Source: Ruminococcus sp. UBA3767 (GTDB taxonomy: Bacteria; Bacillota; Clostridia; Oscillospirales; Ruminococcaceae). Taken from it: 47,573 nucleotides of DNA. The translations under genes were made by a program, and so were the position numbers. The notes beneath the pieces were generated by a model. The model ran no database searches. It was not told where the DNA came from and saw nothing but the letters and a program-made list of their open reading frames with translations. The stretch lies in NCBI GenBank assembly GCA_002371625.1, contig DFFV01000068.1, forward strand, positions 6,143-53,715, given 5' to 3'. Of the stretch, positions 23,205 through 31,576 are shown piece after piece (position 1 is the first letter of the stretch; each line of letters opens with the position of its first letter).

Positions 23205-24665
23205 TCAGTATGCCTTGCCCCAAAGCACCATTTTCTTTGCAGGCTTTCCGCAGCAAACGCAAACATCGCTTATCTGCTCCTGCTCATCGGGAATGCACCT
23301 TGAGCCAACGCCCGTTACCTCTTTCACCTTGTCCTCGCAAGCCTCGTCGCCGCACCACATAGCCTTGACAAAGCCGTCGCCCTTTTCTTCGAGCGCCTTG
23401 GTTATCTCCTCCATAGTCTTGCAGGAGTATGTCTTGTTCTTGCGGTTTTCAAGTGCCCTCTGATAAAGTCCGTCATGCACAGCCTTAAGTCTTTCCTTAA
23501 CAGCGCTCACAAAGCCCTCAAGTCCCTCATCAAGAGCGATGAAAGTCTTTTCTCTGTTGTGCCTTGTAACAGCAACGCACTGACCGTTCTCAATATCCTT
23601 GGGACCTATTTCAATGCGCACAGGAACGCCCTTCATCTCATACTCGGCAAACTTCCAGCCGGGTGAATTGTCGCTGTCGTCCAGCTTGACTCTTACGCCC
23701 GCAGCCTTCAGCTTTTCAGCAAGCTCGCCTGCCTTTTCAAGCACGCCTTCCTTGTGGAATGCGATAGGCACGATAACTACCTGAACAGGCGCAACAGCAG
23801 GCGGCAGAGCCAGTCCGTTGTCATCACCGTGAGTCATTATTATCGCACCGATAAGCCTTGTTGTAACGCCCCACGAGGTCTGGTACGGATATTGCAGCTT
23901 GTTTTCCTTATTGGTGAACTGAATGCCGAAAGCTCTTGCAAAGCCGTCGCCGAAATAGTGTGAAGTTCCTGCCTGCAAAGCCTTTCCGTCGTGCATCAGC
24001 GCCTCGATAGCGTAGGTGGACTCAGCGCCTGCGAACTTGTCGCTCTCGGTCTTTTGTCCCTTTACAACAGGTATAGCCAGCGACTCTATGCAAAAATCAG
24101 CATAGCAGTCCAGCATTCTCCTTGTTTCCTCGATAGCCTCCTCGGGCGTTTCGTGGATAGTGTGTCCCTCCTGCCAGAGAAATTCTCTTGAACGCAGGAA
24201 AGGTCTTGTCGTCTTTTCCCAGCGCACGACCGATACCCACTGGTTATACAGCTTGGGCAGGTCACGGTATGAGTGTATTATGTTGGCGTAGTGCTCGCAG
24301 AAAAGCGTCTCCGAGGTCGGTCTTACGCAAAGTCTGTCCTCCAGCTTTTCGCTTCCGCCCATAGTCACCCATGCGACTTCCGGCGCAAAGCCTTCAACGT
24401 GATCCTTTTCCTTCTGCAAAAGGCTTTCGGGAATGAACATAGGCATACAAACGTTTTCATGACCCAGCGCTTTGAAACGAGCGTCAAGATCCTTCTGGAT
24501 ATTCTCCCAGATAGCGTAGCCGTAAGGTCTTATGACCATGCAGCCCTTAACGCTCGTGTACTCGATCAGCTCAGCCTTCTTGCAGATATCGGTGTACCAT
24601 TTTGCAAAGTCCTCATCCATTGAGGTGATGGCGTCAACCATCTTTTCGTTTTTGTTTTTTCCCAT
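23205..24665 (-). CDS. proS: prolyl-tRNA synthetase, archaeal/eukaryotic-like type
   Basis: 486 residues from the ATG at 24665; the frame extends four codons further to a TTG that would touch the GGAG site, so the ATG is preferred. The enzyme charges tRNA-Pro in the cytosol. Class II motifs are visible (motif 2 around [27 protein letters not shown] near residue 115), then the anticodon-binding domain and a C-terminal extension with C-x-C-C-G and a final W-G-K-A-Y. The size, lack of an editing insertion and the C-terminal domain place it in the ProS type 3 group. It overlaps a small membrane-protein gene upstream by 32 bases and shares its promoter. Confidence 0.93.
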   Translation of the reverse strand: MGKNKNEKMVDAITSMDEDFAKWYTDICKKAELIEYTSVKGCMVIRPYGYAIWENIQKDLDARFKALGHENVCMPMFIPESLLQKEKDHVEGFAPEVAWVTMGGSEKLEDRLCVRPTSETLFCEHYANIIHSYRDLPKLYNQWVSVVRWEKTTRPFLRSREFLWQEGHTIHETPEEAIEETRRMLDCYADFCIESLAIPVVKGQKTESDKFAGAESTYAIEALMHDGKALQAGTSHYFGDGFARAFGIQFTNKENKLQYPYQTSWGVTTRLIGAIIMTHGDDNGLALPPAVAPVQVVIVPIAFHKEGVLEKAGELAEKLKAAGVRVKLDDSDNSPGWKFAEYEMKGVPVRIEIGPKDIENGQCVAVTRHNREKTFIALDEGLEGFVSAVKERLKAVHDGLYQRALENRKNKTYSCKTMEEITKALEEKGDGFVKAMWCGDEACEDKVKEVTGVGSRCIPDEQEQISDVCVCCGKPAKKMVLWGKAY

Positions 24666-24927
24666 GCTTGAAATCAACTCCGTAAATATCCTTGTTATAA
24701 ATTTTGTAGTTCAGATCGTATTCGTCCAGCTTCTGCGGATCAAAAGGTCCCTGAACGGTGTAATCCGCAGGATCCGTGTTCTCTGCAGATCCCTCATTTT
24801 CGGGAAGACGTTTTTCGATCTTTCGGGCGATCTTTGGCGTAACAAGGCAGGCAAGCAGTATCAGTCCCATTACTATCGCAATGCCGCCCATGAATTTGAG
24901 CAGCAGAAAAACCAGCTCCTTGTTCAC
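24634..24927 (-). CDS. small single-helix membrane protein upstream of proS
   Basis: 97 residues from a GTG at 24927, chosen because TGAGGTGAG lies eight bases upstream; the frame is open to 24987 but that would cross the promoter. One hydrophobic helix ([18 protein letters not shown]) is followed by a basic patch and a hydrophilic C-terminal tail, so the tail is probably cytosolic. I do not recognise a family. The 32-base overlap with proS points to translational coupling. Function unknown. Confidence 0.65.
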   Translation of the reverse strand: MNKELVFLLLKFMGGIAIVMGLILLACLVTPKIARKIEKRLPENEGSAENTDPADYTVQGPFDPQKLDEYDLNYKIYNKDIYGVDFKHGKKQKRKDG

Positions 24928-24958
24928 CGATCTCACCTCACAAAATACATACACAAGT

Positions 24959-24987
24959 ATTATATCACATATTGTCGTAAATTGCAA
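24959..24987 (-). promoter_or_regulatory. promoter of the small membrane protein and proS
   Basis: On the minus strand TTGCAA (24982-24987) and TATAAT (24959-24964), spacer 17, extended -10 TGA. Confidence 0.8.
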
Positions 24988-25003
24988 GCATTCAGGGAAC
25001 TTT

Positions 25004-25510
25004 TCAATTCAATAGATATATCCCGGCGTTAAGATACAGCGCAAACAGCACCCACAGTGCGTAGGGTATCTGCAAATAAGCGGCAAGCGGCTTTATCCTG
25101 CGAAAAGCGAGTATCATAATGAATATCAGTATAAACAATCCGCACAGCCACACGAACGATACCAGAAAAGCCTCTGCCACGAAAAACAGTATGCTCCACA
25201 AAAAGTTAAATCCCAGCTGCATACCGTAAATGGTCAGCGCCTCCTTGGTGTAAGGACTTTTTTCTCTGTAAACAAGGTAGCTTGAAACGCCCATAAGCGT
25301 GAAAAGTATCGTCCACACAACAGGGAAAAGCCAGCCCGGAGGCGACAGCGGAGGGGATTTTATACGGTCGTAAATATCCATCGAGCCTCTTGTCGCAAGG
25401 TAGCTTGCCAGCTGAACTCCAAGCGGCACAGCCAGCGCTATCGCCAGCGGCTTAACCCTTATGTTTTCAATAAAACGCTTTATGCTGAATTTTCTTATGC
25501 TCAGTTCCAT
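25004..25510 (-). CDS. tspO: TspO/MBR-family membrane protein
   Basis: 168 residues with five predicted membrane helices, the standard topology of the TspO/peripheral benzodiazepine receptor family. Family marks are S-P-P-L-S-P-P-G-W-L-F-P-V-V-W-T-I-L-F in the loop and second helix, L-G-F-N-F-L-W-S-I-L-F-F and a final Y-L-N-A-G-I. TspO proteins bind tetrapyrroles and related ligands; their role in bacteria is still debated. GAGGTGA lies ten bases before the ATG. Six bases of that site (AGGTGA) can pair with TCACCT at 25540-25545 on the same strand, which might shield it. No promoter of good quality is seen between it and the gene upstream. Confidence 0.88.
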   Translation of the reverse strand: MELSIRKFSIKRFIENIRVKPLAIALAVPLGVQLASYLATRGSMDIYDRIKSPPLSPPGWLFPVVWTILFTLMGVSSYLVYREKSPYTKEALTIYGMQLGFNFLWSILFFVAEAFLVSFVWLCGLFILIFIMILAFRRIKPLAAYLQIPYALWVLFALYLNAGIYLLN

Positions 25511-25557
25511 AAAAATATCACCTCACATATTATTATGCAAGGTGAGTGCGGTTTTAT

Positions 25558-25764
25558 TCATTTTTCATATTTCAAGCCGTATTTTTCATAAAAATCCGCA
25601 ATGTCGCTGTCGCTCTGCACAAGCTCGCCGTATTTCAGCTCACGGGTGCGCCTGTCGTAAAAGCCTATCACTCTTTCACCCGTGCAGGTGCTTGAGGTCA
25701 CCTTTATCTCAAGTCCCTCGCACCCCTCGGGTATGGCCGCTTTGTGCTTTTTTCTCAAACTCAT
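25558..25764 (-). CDS. small protein of unknown function
   Basis: 68 residues. A clear GGAGG (25771-25775) six bases before the ATG supports it as a real gene, although that site lies inside the last codons of the FliB-like gene. The sequence is charged and has no membrane helix: basic N-terminus, then E-I-K-V-T-S-S-T-C-T-G-E-R-V-I-G-F-Y-D and an acidic C-terminus. I do not recognise a family. Its start lies one base past the upstream stop, so the two are translationally coupled. Confidence 0.65.
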   Translation of the reverse strand: MSLRKKHKAAIPEGCEGLEIKVTSSTCTGERVIGFYDRRTRELKYGELVQSDSDIADFYEKYGLKYEK

Positions 25765-25765
25765 C

Positions 25766-26884
25766 TTAAACCTCCGCTATCTTTGCGATCCTGTCTGCGC
25801 TGAGCCTGCTGTCCGTGTAAACACACTCCCACAGCGCAGAAGTGTTGTCCGAGTATTCCACTTCCTTTGAGTATTCCTTGACCGCATTTATCTGCGCCGT
25901 TATGCCAAAGCTCTCCCTGTCCTCCAGCCACATCAGAATGTCCCACATTCTTATGAACCACATATTCAGTATGCTGCTCACCATAATCGGCAGGCATTGT
26001 GCACCCGATGCACATTCGATAAAATACCTGAAAATGTTGTATATCCCAACTGCGCAAAGCTGCTTGCTCACCTCGGGGCAAGCCTTGTCAAACGCTCCTG
26101 CATTGGCGGTGATGCTGTCCAGCCTGCTTTTTATCCTGCCTATCGCCCCGGGGAAAACTCCTTTCATGTAGTCCAGCTCCTCAAAGCAGCTAAGTACATC
26201 AAAGCAAGCCACTGTTATCTCTTCCTGCGTGCTTTCGCCAAGCTGCCCGACAAGCTCCTTTACCTTTTCAATATCCGAGAAGATATGCGCAAGCTCGTCA
26301 TAGCACTCGGGTTCGTCCTCCGCCCCCATGTCCTGTGCGTTCAGTCCGAAGATCAGCAGTGCCTTCATCTTTTGCGAAAGCGTAAGCTCATCACACTGCA
26401 CAAGATCGAAAAGCACCTCTCTTGCGTTCCTTACCGCTTCCAGCATCTGTGCGTCAAATGCAAGGTCATCATCTTCCTCGTCAGTCTCCCATTCGCAGAA
26501 AGATATTTTCCCTGCGTGCTCCAGCCACAGCCTTGCCGATTCTTCACAGCAAAGTCCCGTGCCTGCCTCCTTGTTTGAGCCGAACCATTGGTAAAACCTC
26601 GGGTGCTGAGCGCATATCTGCGAGATGTGCTGTTCACCGTATTCAAGCAAAAGCGAGCAAAGCCCCTTTTCATTCAAAAAAGGACATTGCCCGTTTTCCT
26701 GCATTATGTAATGTTCTTTCCCGTCCGATGAAATGTGACCGCATATCCCATTGCCAATGGAGCTGTAATAGCTGTATGTGTCATCGTCTATCTCGATATC
26801 CCAGCCCATGCGGCAGCAGTTGTCAAGGCAGCTTGAGCCGATACAGTGAAAATCCTTGAAAAAATCAGGTCCGTAAACCTTCAT
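25766..26884 (-). CDS. FliB-like cysteine-cluster protein (flagellin lysine-N-methylase family)
   Basis: 372 residues from the ATG at 26884, with AAAGGAGA seven bases upstream. The N-terminal motif C-I-G-S-S-C-L-D-N-C-C-R-M-G-W (residues 14-28) and later C-P-F-L-N-E-K-G-L-C and L-C-C-E-E are the cysteine pattern of the FliB domain, expected to bind a metal or iron-sulfur cluster. In Salmonella FliB methylates flagellin lysines. No flagellar gene occurs in this window, and relatives in non-motile clostridia are common, so the substrate is probably something else. It has its own promoter (26916-26945) and leads an operon with the 68-residue protein. Confidence 0.8.
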   Translation of the reverse strand: MKVYGPDFFKDFHCIGSSCLDNCCRMGWDIEIDDDTYSYYSSIGNGICGHISSDGKEHYIMQENGQCPFLNEKGLCSLLLEYGEQHISQICAQHPRFYQWFGSNKEAGTGLCCEESARLWLEHAGKISFCEWETDEEDDDLAFDAQMLEAVRNAREVLFDLVQCDELTLSQKMKALLIFGLNAQDMGAEDEPECYDELAHIFSDIEKVKELVGQLGESTQEEITVACFDVLSCFEELDYMKGVFPGAIGRIKSRLDSITANAGAFDKACPEVSKQLCAVGIYNIFRYFIECASGAQCLPIMVSSILNMWFIRMWDILMWLEDRESFGITAQINAVKEYSKEVEYSDNTSALWECVYTDSRLSADRIAKIAEV

Positions 26885-26915
26885 GACAGTATCTCCTTTG
26901 CGCTTTACTGCCACT

Positions 26916-26945
26916 ATTATAGTACAAAACCACGCACCTTGTCAA
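26916..26945 (-). promoter_or_regulatory. promoter of the FliB-like gene
   Basis: On the minus strand TTGACA (26940-26945) and TATAAT (26916-26921), spacer 18. Confidence 0.75.
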
Positions 26946-26946
26946 A

Positions 26947-27417
26947 TCACTTCTTTTCGCTGTTTTTCAGCCCCTGCATGAACCCGTCCAGCTGCGTTGA
27001 GCACACATCTGCACCTATCAGCTTGTCGCCGCATACCATAAGATTGCATATAACATCGTTATCGTCCTCGTGCCCTTTGTAGTTCTTTATGCGGTAGGTG
27101 TAAACATCGCACGTTTTTCCCTTGTATTTGCTCAGGTCAAAGCCCTGCTGCTTCTGCAGCTCGTTGTAGCTGCTGTAAACCTCGTTGAATTCCTCGGGAA
27201 TGGTTATCTGCTTGCGGTCAAGCGGCTCATCGTCCGTTTCCCACCCCATCTCTTTAAGCAGCTCCTGACGCTGTTTCTCATTCTTCAGCTCGTATCCCGA
27301 GGGCTTGGCGTACCTGTAAGCCGTAAGTGCTATAACTGCCAGCAGGCAAACCGCCGCAGCGACCAGCGCAGCAGCCAGCAGTCCGGGCCTTTTTAATTTA
27401 ACAGTCTTTATAAACAT
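26947..27417 (-). CDS. DUF4830-type single-pass membrane protein
   Basis: 156 residues from the ATG at 27417, with GGAGG seven bases upstream. A basic N-terminus and one membrane helix (L-L-A-A-A-L-V-A-A-A-V-C-L-L-A-V-I-A-L) put the C-terminal domain outside. That domain has the DUF4830 pattern: I-P-E-E-F-N-E-V-Y-x-x-Y-N-E-L-Q-K-x-Q-G-F-D-L, a Y-T-Y-R-I-x-N-Y strand and the final G-A-D-V-C-S-x-x-L-D-G-F-M-x-G-L. The function of this family is unknown. It is transcribed toward the FliB-like gene, whose promoter overlaps its stop. Confidence 0.78.
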   Translation of the reverse strand: MFIKTVKLKRPGLLAAALVAAAVCLLAVIALTAYRYAKPSGYELKNEKQRQELLKEMGWETDDEPLDRKQITIPEEFNEVYSSYNELQKQQGFDLSKYKGKTCDVYTYRIKNYKGHEDDNDVICNLMVCGDKLIGADVCSTQLDGFMQGLKNSEKK

Positions 27418-27654
27418 ATCTCTGCCTCCGTTCTTGTCATGTTTGTACATATATATGTCCGCACAGCACGATTATTACACCGATAAAGCCCGCAGCCCTG
27501 CATTTTTCGCAAAAATGGCTTTAAAGCAGGCTTTTTGGGGCATTTTCAGCTGCGATTGTTGAAAGCGGTTTGATTTGCGTTGTGCATATTCACTAAAAGA
27601 TAAATGTTAAATTGATAGCAAATAACGATTTTGCACTTTTTATTGAATTTTGCT
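27418..27654. other. gene-free stretch between divergent genes
   Basis: No gene is supported here. At 27496-27530 a bulged inverted repeat (CCTGC with GCAGG, inner ATTTTT-CGC-AAAAAT) lies in the leader of the DUF4830 gene on the minus strand; it may be a structured leader. The minD promoter follows at 27655. Confidence 0.4.
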
Positions 27655-27682
27655 TTGACAATTTCAAAATATGTGGTAAAAT
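27655..27682 (+). promoter_or_regulatory. promoter of minD
   Basis: TTGACA (27655-27660) and TAAAAT (27677-27682), spacer 16, extended -10 TGG. The leader is about 140 bases. Confidence 0.75.
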
Positions 27683-27831
27683 AGAATGTAGGTAACACTT
27701 GAATTATGTGCGTTGCTGTTTTGTGTTGTAGTCGGGCAGGCAGGCTGTGCTTTTTGCAGCGTTTGCGTAAGTGCCTTATGATGCGGATGTCAGCGCTATG
27801 TATATTGCCATTTGAAAGGAGTAATGGGTCA

Positions 27832-28569
27832 ATGTCAAAAATTATAGCAGTTACTTCAGGAAAGGGCGGCACAGGTAAATCTTCGATCAGTGCGTGTCTC
27901 GGTTATGCTCTTGCAAAGCAGGGCAACAGAACTCTTATCATAGAGCTTGACTTCGGTCTGAGATGTATGGATATCATGCTCGGAATGCAGGGCAATATCA
28001 CATACGACCTGGGCGATGTGCTTGAGGGTACTTGTGATGTCAACAAGGCTACAACGACCGTAAGGCTCGCATCCAACCTGAGCGTGCTGTGTGCACCTTC
28101 AGATCCGTTCGTACAGCTCAAGGCTGAGGATATCGAAAGGATCACTCAGGAAATGAGAAAGTATTTTGAGTATATCCTTATTGATACATCAGCAGGTATC
28201 AACGGCTCGGTATTTGATATCGTGACCAACTCCGATCTTATCCTTATCGTAACAACACCTGATCCTGTGTGTGTAAGAGATGCGCAGATGATGAGCGATG
28301 AGTTCTATAAGAGAGGCAACCAGAAGCAGAGACTGGTAATAAATAAAGCTAATAAGAGAATATTTGAGTTTGATGAGATGGATGACCTTGATGCTATCAT
28401 CGATACAGTCGGCGTACAGCTTCTCGGAGTTATCCCCGAGGATTCGGCTATACCGCTTGCAACAGGAAAGGGCGTACCACTTTCATCGAGTTCAATGGGC
28501 TTCCTTGCATTCTCGGCTATCTCCCGAAGGATCAAGGGCGAGCATATACCGCTTTCAATAAAAATGTAA
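27832..28569 (+). CDS. minD: MinD-family septum-site ATPase
   Basis: 245 residues from the ATG at 27832; GAAAGGAG lies ten bases upstream. It is a deviant Walker-A ATPase (K-G-G-T-G-K-S-S, residues 11-18) with the MinD marker D-F-G-L-R-C-M-D-I-M-L-G (40-51). MinD dimers on the membrane recruit MinC to block division at the poles. The C-terminus (G-E-H-I-P-L-S-I-K-M) lacks an obvious amphipathic membrane-targeting helix, and no minC, minE or divIVA is next to it. It could therefore be a diverged MinD or another ParA/MinD-type positioning ATPase. mgsA follows 51 bases later, probably in the same transcript. Confidence 0.85.
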   Translation: MSKIIAVTSGKGGTGKSSISACLGYALAKQGNRTLIIELDFGLRCMDIMLGMQGNITYDLGDVLEGTCDVNKATTTVRLASNLSVLCAPSDPFVQLKAEDIERITQEMRKYFEYILIDTSAGINGSVFDIVTNSDLILIVTTPDPVCVRDAQMMSDEFYKRGNQKQRLVINKANKRIFEFDEMDDLDAIIDTVGVQLLGVIPEDSAIPLATGKGVPLSSSSMGFLAFSAISRRIKGEHIPLSIKM

Positions 28570-28620
28570 TAAATAAAGCCGTAACAGCGGCATAGTCTAA
28601 AAACGAACGGAGGGCTTGTT

Positions 28621-29028
28621 TTGAATATAGCACTTATCGCACACGATTCAAAGAAAGAATTAATGGTGCAGTTCTGCATTGCGTATTGCGGAATACTCAG
28701 CAAGCATCGCCTCTGTGCAACGGGAACGACAGGCAAACAGGTCTCTGAAGCAACAGGGCTGGCAATACAGTGCTATCTCAGCGGCTCTCAGGGAGGAGAT
28801 CAGCAGATCGCTGCAAGGATCTCCTGTAACGAGATCGACCTGCTGCTGTTTTTCAGAGATCCTATATCCGCAAAGCCGCATGAGCCGAGCGAGGCAAACC
28901 TGCTCAGACTGTGCGATGTGCACGATATACCTGTTGCAACCAACCTTGCAACTGCCGAGGCTCTGATACATTCTCTTGAAAGAGGAGATCTTGACTGGAG
29001 AGATATCGTTAATCCTACAAGATATTGA
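28621..29028 (+). CDS. mgsA: methylglyoxal synthase
   Basis: 135 residues with a TTG start; ACGGAGGG lies six bases upstream. The enzyme turns dihydroxyacetone phosphate into methylglyoxal and phosphate, a bypass of lower glycolysis under phosphate limitation. The fold markers are A-L-I-A-H-D (residues 4-9), the phosphate-binding A-T-G-T-T-G (33-38), [10 protein letters not shown] with catalytic Asp60, F-F-R-D-P (77-81) and H87. The length matches Bacillus MgsA. The minD-mgsA adjacency recalls the clostridial order in which mgsA follows the min genes. Confidence 0.92.
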   Translation: MNIALIAHDSKKELMVQFCIAYCGILSKHRLCATGTTGKQVSEATGLAIQCYLSGSQGGDQQIAARISCNEIDLLLFFRDPISAKPHEPSEANLLRLCDVHDIPVATNLATAEALIHSLERGDLDWRDIVNPTRY

Positions 29029-29044
29029 TAATTTAATAGCATAA

Positions 29045-29275
29045 ATTGCTGAGAAGAGGAGAATAGCCTTGTTGTAAACGGCAAAGCGAGGGCGGATGGT
29101 GAGAGCGCCTGCGTGAGATAAGGTGAAGGACACCTCGGAGCGTCCCGTTTGATAAAAAAATCGGGCGTAGGGTCTGCGTTAAAGACTGATAGAGTGACCG
29201 AACGGCTTTTGCTGTTTGGTAATTAGGGTGGTATCACGATCACGGTCGTCCCTTTGGGGTGGCCGTGTTTTTTGT
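29045..29275 (+). promoter_or_regulatory. T-box riboswitch leader upstream of hisS
   Basis: The T-box core is GGGTGGTATCACG at 29226-29238, followed by a terminator stem. Upstream, GGCGGATGGTGAGAGC fits the conserved stem I apex. The likely specifier stretch GAAGGACACC contains GAC (Asp, 29129-29131) overlapping CAC (His, 29131-29133), and both hisS and aspS lie downstream. No convincing promoter is seen just before it, so it may be transcribed from the minD-mgsA unit. Confidence 0.85.
29241..29273 (+). terminator. T-box attenuator terminator before hisS
   Basis: CACGGtCgtCCC pairs with GGGgtGgCCGTG (29241-29267) and is followed by six T residues. It overlaps the region the antiterminator would use. 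Confidence 0.85.
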
Positions 29276-29285
29276 TTTTGGTGTG

Positions 29286-29314
29286 TTGACTTATTATTGA
29301 AAATAGGTTATTAT
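29286..29314 (+). promoter_or_regulatory. promoter between the T-box terminator and hisS
   Basis: TTGACT (29286-29291) and TATTAT (29309-29314), spacer 17. It lies downstream of the attenuator, so transcripts from it would escape T-box control. Confidence 0.65.
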
Positions 29315-29375
29315 ATATTGTTGTAGTTATCTCGATGCGGAGTTTTTCCGTGTTATTAAGGAAAGGAAGAGAAAA

Positions 29376-30707
29376 ATGGCGTTATCTGTTAAAAAACCAA
29401 AGGGAACTGCCGACGTTGTACCGAGCAAGTCGTATATGTGGCACACCGTCGAAAAGATAACCTCCGAAACTGCCCAGCAGTTCGGCTTTAAGGAAATAAG
29501 AGTGCCTACCTTTGAGGATACAGGGCTTTTTGTGCGCTCGGTGGGCGAAACTACCGATGTAGTGCAAAAGGAAATGTATACCGTCACCGCAACGGGAGAT
29601 TCTCAGTTCACCCTGCGTCCCGAGGGCACTGCGGGCGTTATGAGAGCTATGCTCGAAAACGGCGTTGTGAACGAGGGATTTCCGCAGAAGGTGTATTATA
29701 TCCTCTCCTGCTTCCGTCATGAAAATGTTCAGGCAGGCAGATTGAGAGAGTTCCACCAGTTCGGCTGCGAAATGGTCGGCACAGCAAGCCCGAGAGCCGA
29801 TGCCGAGGTCATTGCACTCGCAAAGACGGTGCTTGACAGAGTAGGGCTGAGAAATATCGAGCTGAATATAAATTCTATCGGCTGCCCCGAGTGCAGAGCA
29901 AAGTATCACCAGGCTTTAAAGGAATACTTTTCTGCCCGTAAGGACGAGCTTTGCCATACCTGTCAGGAAAGACTTGAAAAAAACCCTATGAGATTGCTCG
30001 ATTGTAAATCTCCCGAGGATCAGGCTATCGCAAAGGACGCTCCGCTGATACTTGATTATCTCTGCGATGATTGCAAGGCGCACTTTGAAAAGCTCAAGGA
30101 GTACCTCACCGAAATGGGCATACAGTTTACCGTAAACCCACGCATCGTAAGAGGACTTGATTATTATACAAGAACAGTGTTTGAGTTCATCACTACCGAG
30201 ATAGGTGCTCAGGGCACCGTCTGCGGCGGCGGAAGATATGACGGGCTTATCGGGGAGCTTGGCGGCGCTCAGACCCCTGCCCTTGGCTTTGGCATGGGAC
30301 TTGAAAGACTGCTGCTGGTAATGCAAAAGCAGGAATGTGATTTCATCGAGGATAAAAAGTGCGACCTCTATATCGCCACAATGGGTGAAGCGGCAGTCAG
30401 AAAAGCACTTTCGCTCACAACTGCGCTTCGTGATGAGGGCTTTTTCGTTGAGTATGACCTCGTTGAAAGGGGCATAAAGCCTCAGATGAAATATGCCGAT
30501 AAAATAGGCGCAAGGTTCGTTATCGTGCTGGGCGATAACGAGATAGAGTCGGGCAGCGCAAAGCTGAAGAATATGGCAACGGGCGAGCAGAAGGATATCA
30601 CGCTGGGCGAGGGCTTTATTGATGCCTTTACACAGGAAATGGTAAACGAGATGTTCAGCGGACTTGAAGACGAGCTTGGCGGCATTGTAGGAAAGGACGG
30701 AGTTTAA
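29376..30707 (+). CDS. hisS: histidyl-tRNA synthetase
   Basis: 443 residues, the usual length of bacterial HisRS; GGAAGAG precedes the ATG. It charges tRNA-His in the cytosol. Class II motif 2 is C-F-R-H-E-N-V-Q-A-G-R (around residue 112), the His-specific loop R-G-L-D-Y-Y-T-R-T-V-F-E is at about 260, and motif 3 is G-F-G-M-G-L-E-R-L at about 307; the C-terminal anticodon-binding domain follows. A small cysteine cluster (C-P-E-C ... C-H-T-C ... C-D-D-C) lies in the insertion between the motifs. Control comes from the T-box leader, and possibly from a second promoter after it. Two small genes and aspS follow. Confidence 0.95.
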   Translation: MALSVKKPKGTADVVPSKSYMWHTVEKITSETAQQFGFKEIRVPTFEDTGLFVRSVGETTDVVQKEMYTVTATGDSQFTLRPEGTAGVMRAMLENGVVNEGFPQKVYYILSCFRHENVQAGRLREFHQFGCEMVGTASPRADAEVIALAKTVLDRVGLRNIELNINSIGCPECRAKYHQALKEYFSARKDELCHTCQERLEKNPMRLLDCKSPEDQAIAKDAPLILDYLCDDCKAHFEKLKEYLTEMGIQFTVNPRIVRGLDYYTRTVFEFITTEIGAQGTVCGGGRYDGLIGELGGAQTPALGFGMGLERLLLVMQKQECDFIEDKKCDLYIATMGEAAVRKALSLTTALRDEGFFVEYDLVERGIKPQMKYADKIGARFVIVLGDNEIESGSAKLKNMATGEQKDITLGEGFIDAFTQEMVNEMFSGLEDELGGIVGKDGV

Positions 30708-31025
30708 ATGGCAGTAAGATGTGAACAGTGTGATATGATACCGCTGGTGATGATACACAATCCTGCGGAGTATGCGATGTGCATAGATTCTTTTCAGAGA
30801 ATGATAGATAAAGGCGAAATGGAGCTTGTGTATGCTACCTGTCCGCTTGATATGATAATCGACGATGACGGAAAATTCTATACAAGAAAGCTCTTTCACC
30901 AGTTCAGGTGCACCTCCTGCTCAACTGTCTACGGAATGTATGTAGATGCAACACAGGGCGGAGAGATAAAGATAAACGATAAGATATTCGATCCGGACGA
31001 ATACGAAGAGAAGGCAGAGGACTAA
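30708..31025 (+). CDS. unknown 105-residue protein with two CxxC pairs
   Basis: The ATG directly follows the hisS stop and GGAG lies in the end of hisS, so the two are coupled. C-E-Q-C (residues 5-8) and C-T-S-C (64-67) could form a zinc-binding site. The rest is acidic with no membrane helix. I recognise no family. Placement between two tRNA synthetase genes does not by itself prove a translation role. Confidence 0.65.
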   Translation: MAVRCEQCDMIPLVMIHNPAEYAMCIDSFQRMIDKGEMELVYATCPLDMIIDDDGKFYTRKLFHQFRCTSCSTVYGMYVDATQGGEIKINDKIFDPDEYEEKAED

Positions 31026-31538
31026 ATGCTTCTGATAATACCTAAGAAGTATGAGTTTGAAACTACCCTTACCCCGAAGCGCTTCGCAAGAAAGCTCGAC
31101 GGTGAGCTTACCGAGCTTCGCCCGTCGATGAACGTGCTGTCAACAGGAAAGTTCATGCGTGCGCATAAGTTTGAAAGTCTTTATTACGGCAGGCGTGAGG
31201 GAGATAGGTTTCAGGTCTACTATCATAAATTCAAAAAACGTGACGGCGGAGAGACCGGGTTTTTCGGCACCTACGAAAAATCAGAGCACGGAACTCTCGT
31301 AAAAGGCAAGATACGCAAACCCATAGCAGCGTACATTTTCGGAGCGATATGGACATTGTTGACGCTTCTTAGCGCACTTGTCTGTCTTTCGCTGGAGCAG
31401 AAATACGGAGCGCTGGTGTGCGTGGCAGTGTTCTGTCTGGGTGTTTTCTTTATGTTCTGGGACACTAAAGCGCCGTTTCTTTATAGCTTCCTCGAACGGT
31501 TTCCCAGAGCCGGGGAGCAGGAAAAACAGGAGCAATAA
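31026..31538 (+). CDS. unknown membrane protein with two C-terminal helices
   Basis: 170 residues; the ATG directly follows the previous stop. The first ~95 residues are a soluble, basic domain (F-E-S-L-Y-Y-G-R-R-E-G-D-R-F). Two adjacent membrane helices (I-A-A-Y-I-F-G-A-I-W-T-L-L-T-L-L and G-A-L-V-C-V-A-V-F-C-L-G-V-F-F-M-F-W) follow as a hairpin, so both ends should be cytosolic. No family is recognised. It belongs to the hisS transcript. Confidence 0.68.
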   Translation: MLLIIPKKYEFETTLTPKRFARKLDGELTELRPSMNVLSTGKFMRAHKFESLYYGRREGDRFQVYYHKFKKRDGGETGFFGTYEKSEHGTLVKGKIRKPIAAYIFGAIWTLLTLLSALVCLSLEQKYGALVCVAVFCLGVFFMFWDTKAPFLYSFLERFPRAGEQEKQEQ

Positions 31539-31576
31539 GAACAATAAACTATAATACAGTAAAGGAAGTAATCAGA

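Noticed and set aside
25518..25545. Hairpin hiding the tspO ribosome site
   Set aside because: Only six base pairs with a 16-base loop; mentioned under tspO but too weak for its own feature.
29916..30899. 327-codon minus-strand open frame opposite hisS
   Set aside because: hisS on the plus strand has every expected motif; the antisense frame shows no family and runs across two gene boundaries.
31539..31576. Separate promoter for aspS
   Set aside because: A TATAAT-like stretch exists, but no -35 is present at a usable distance; read-through from hisS is simpler.
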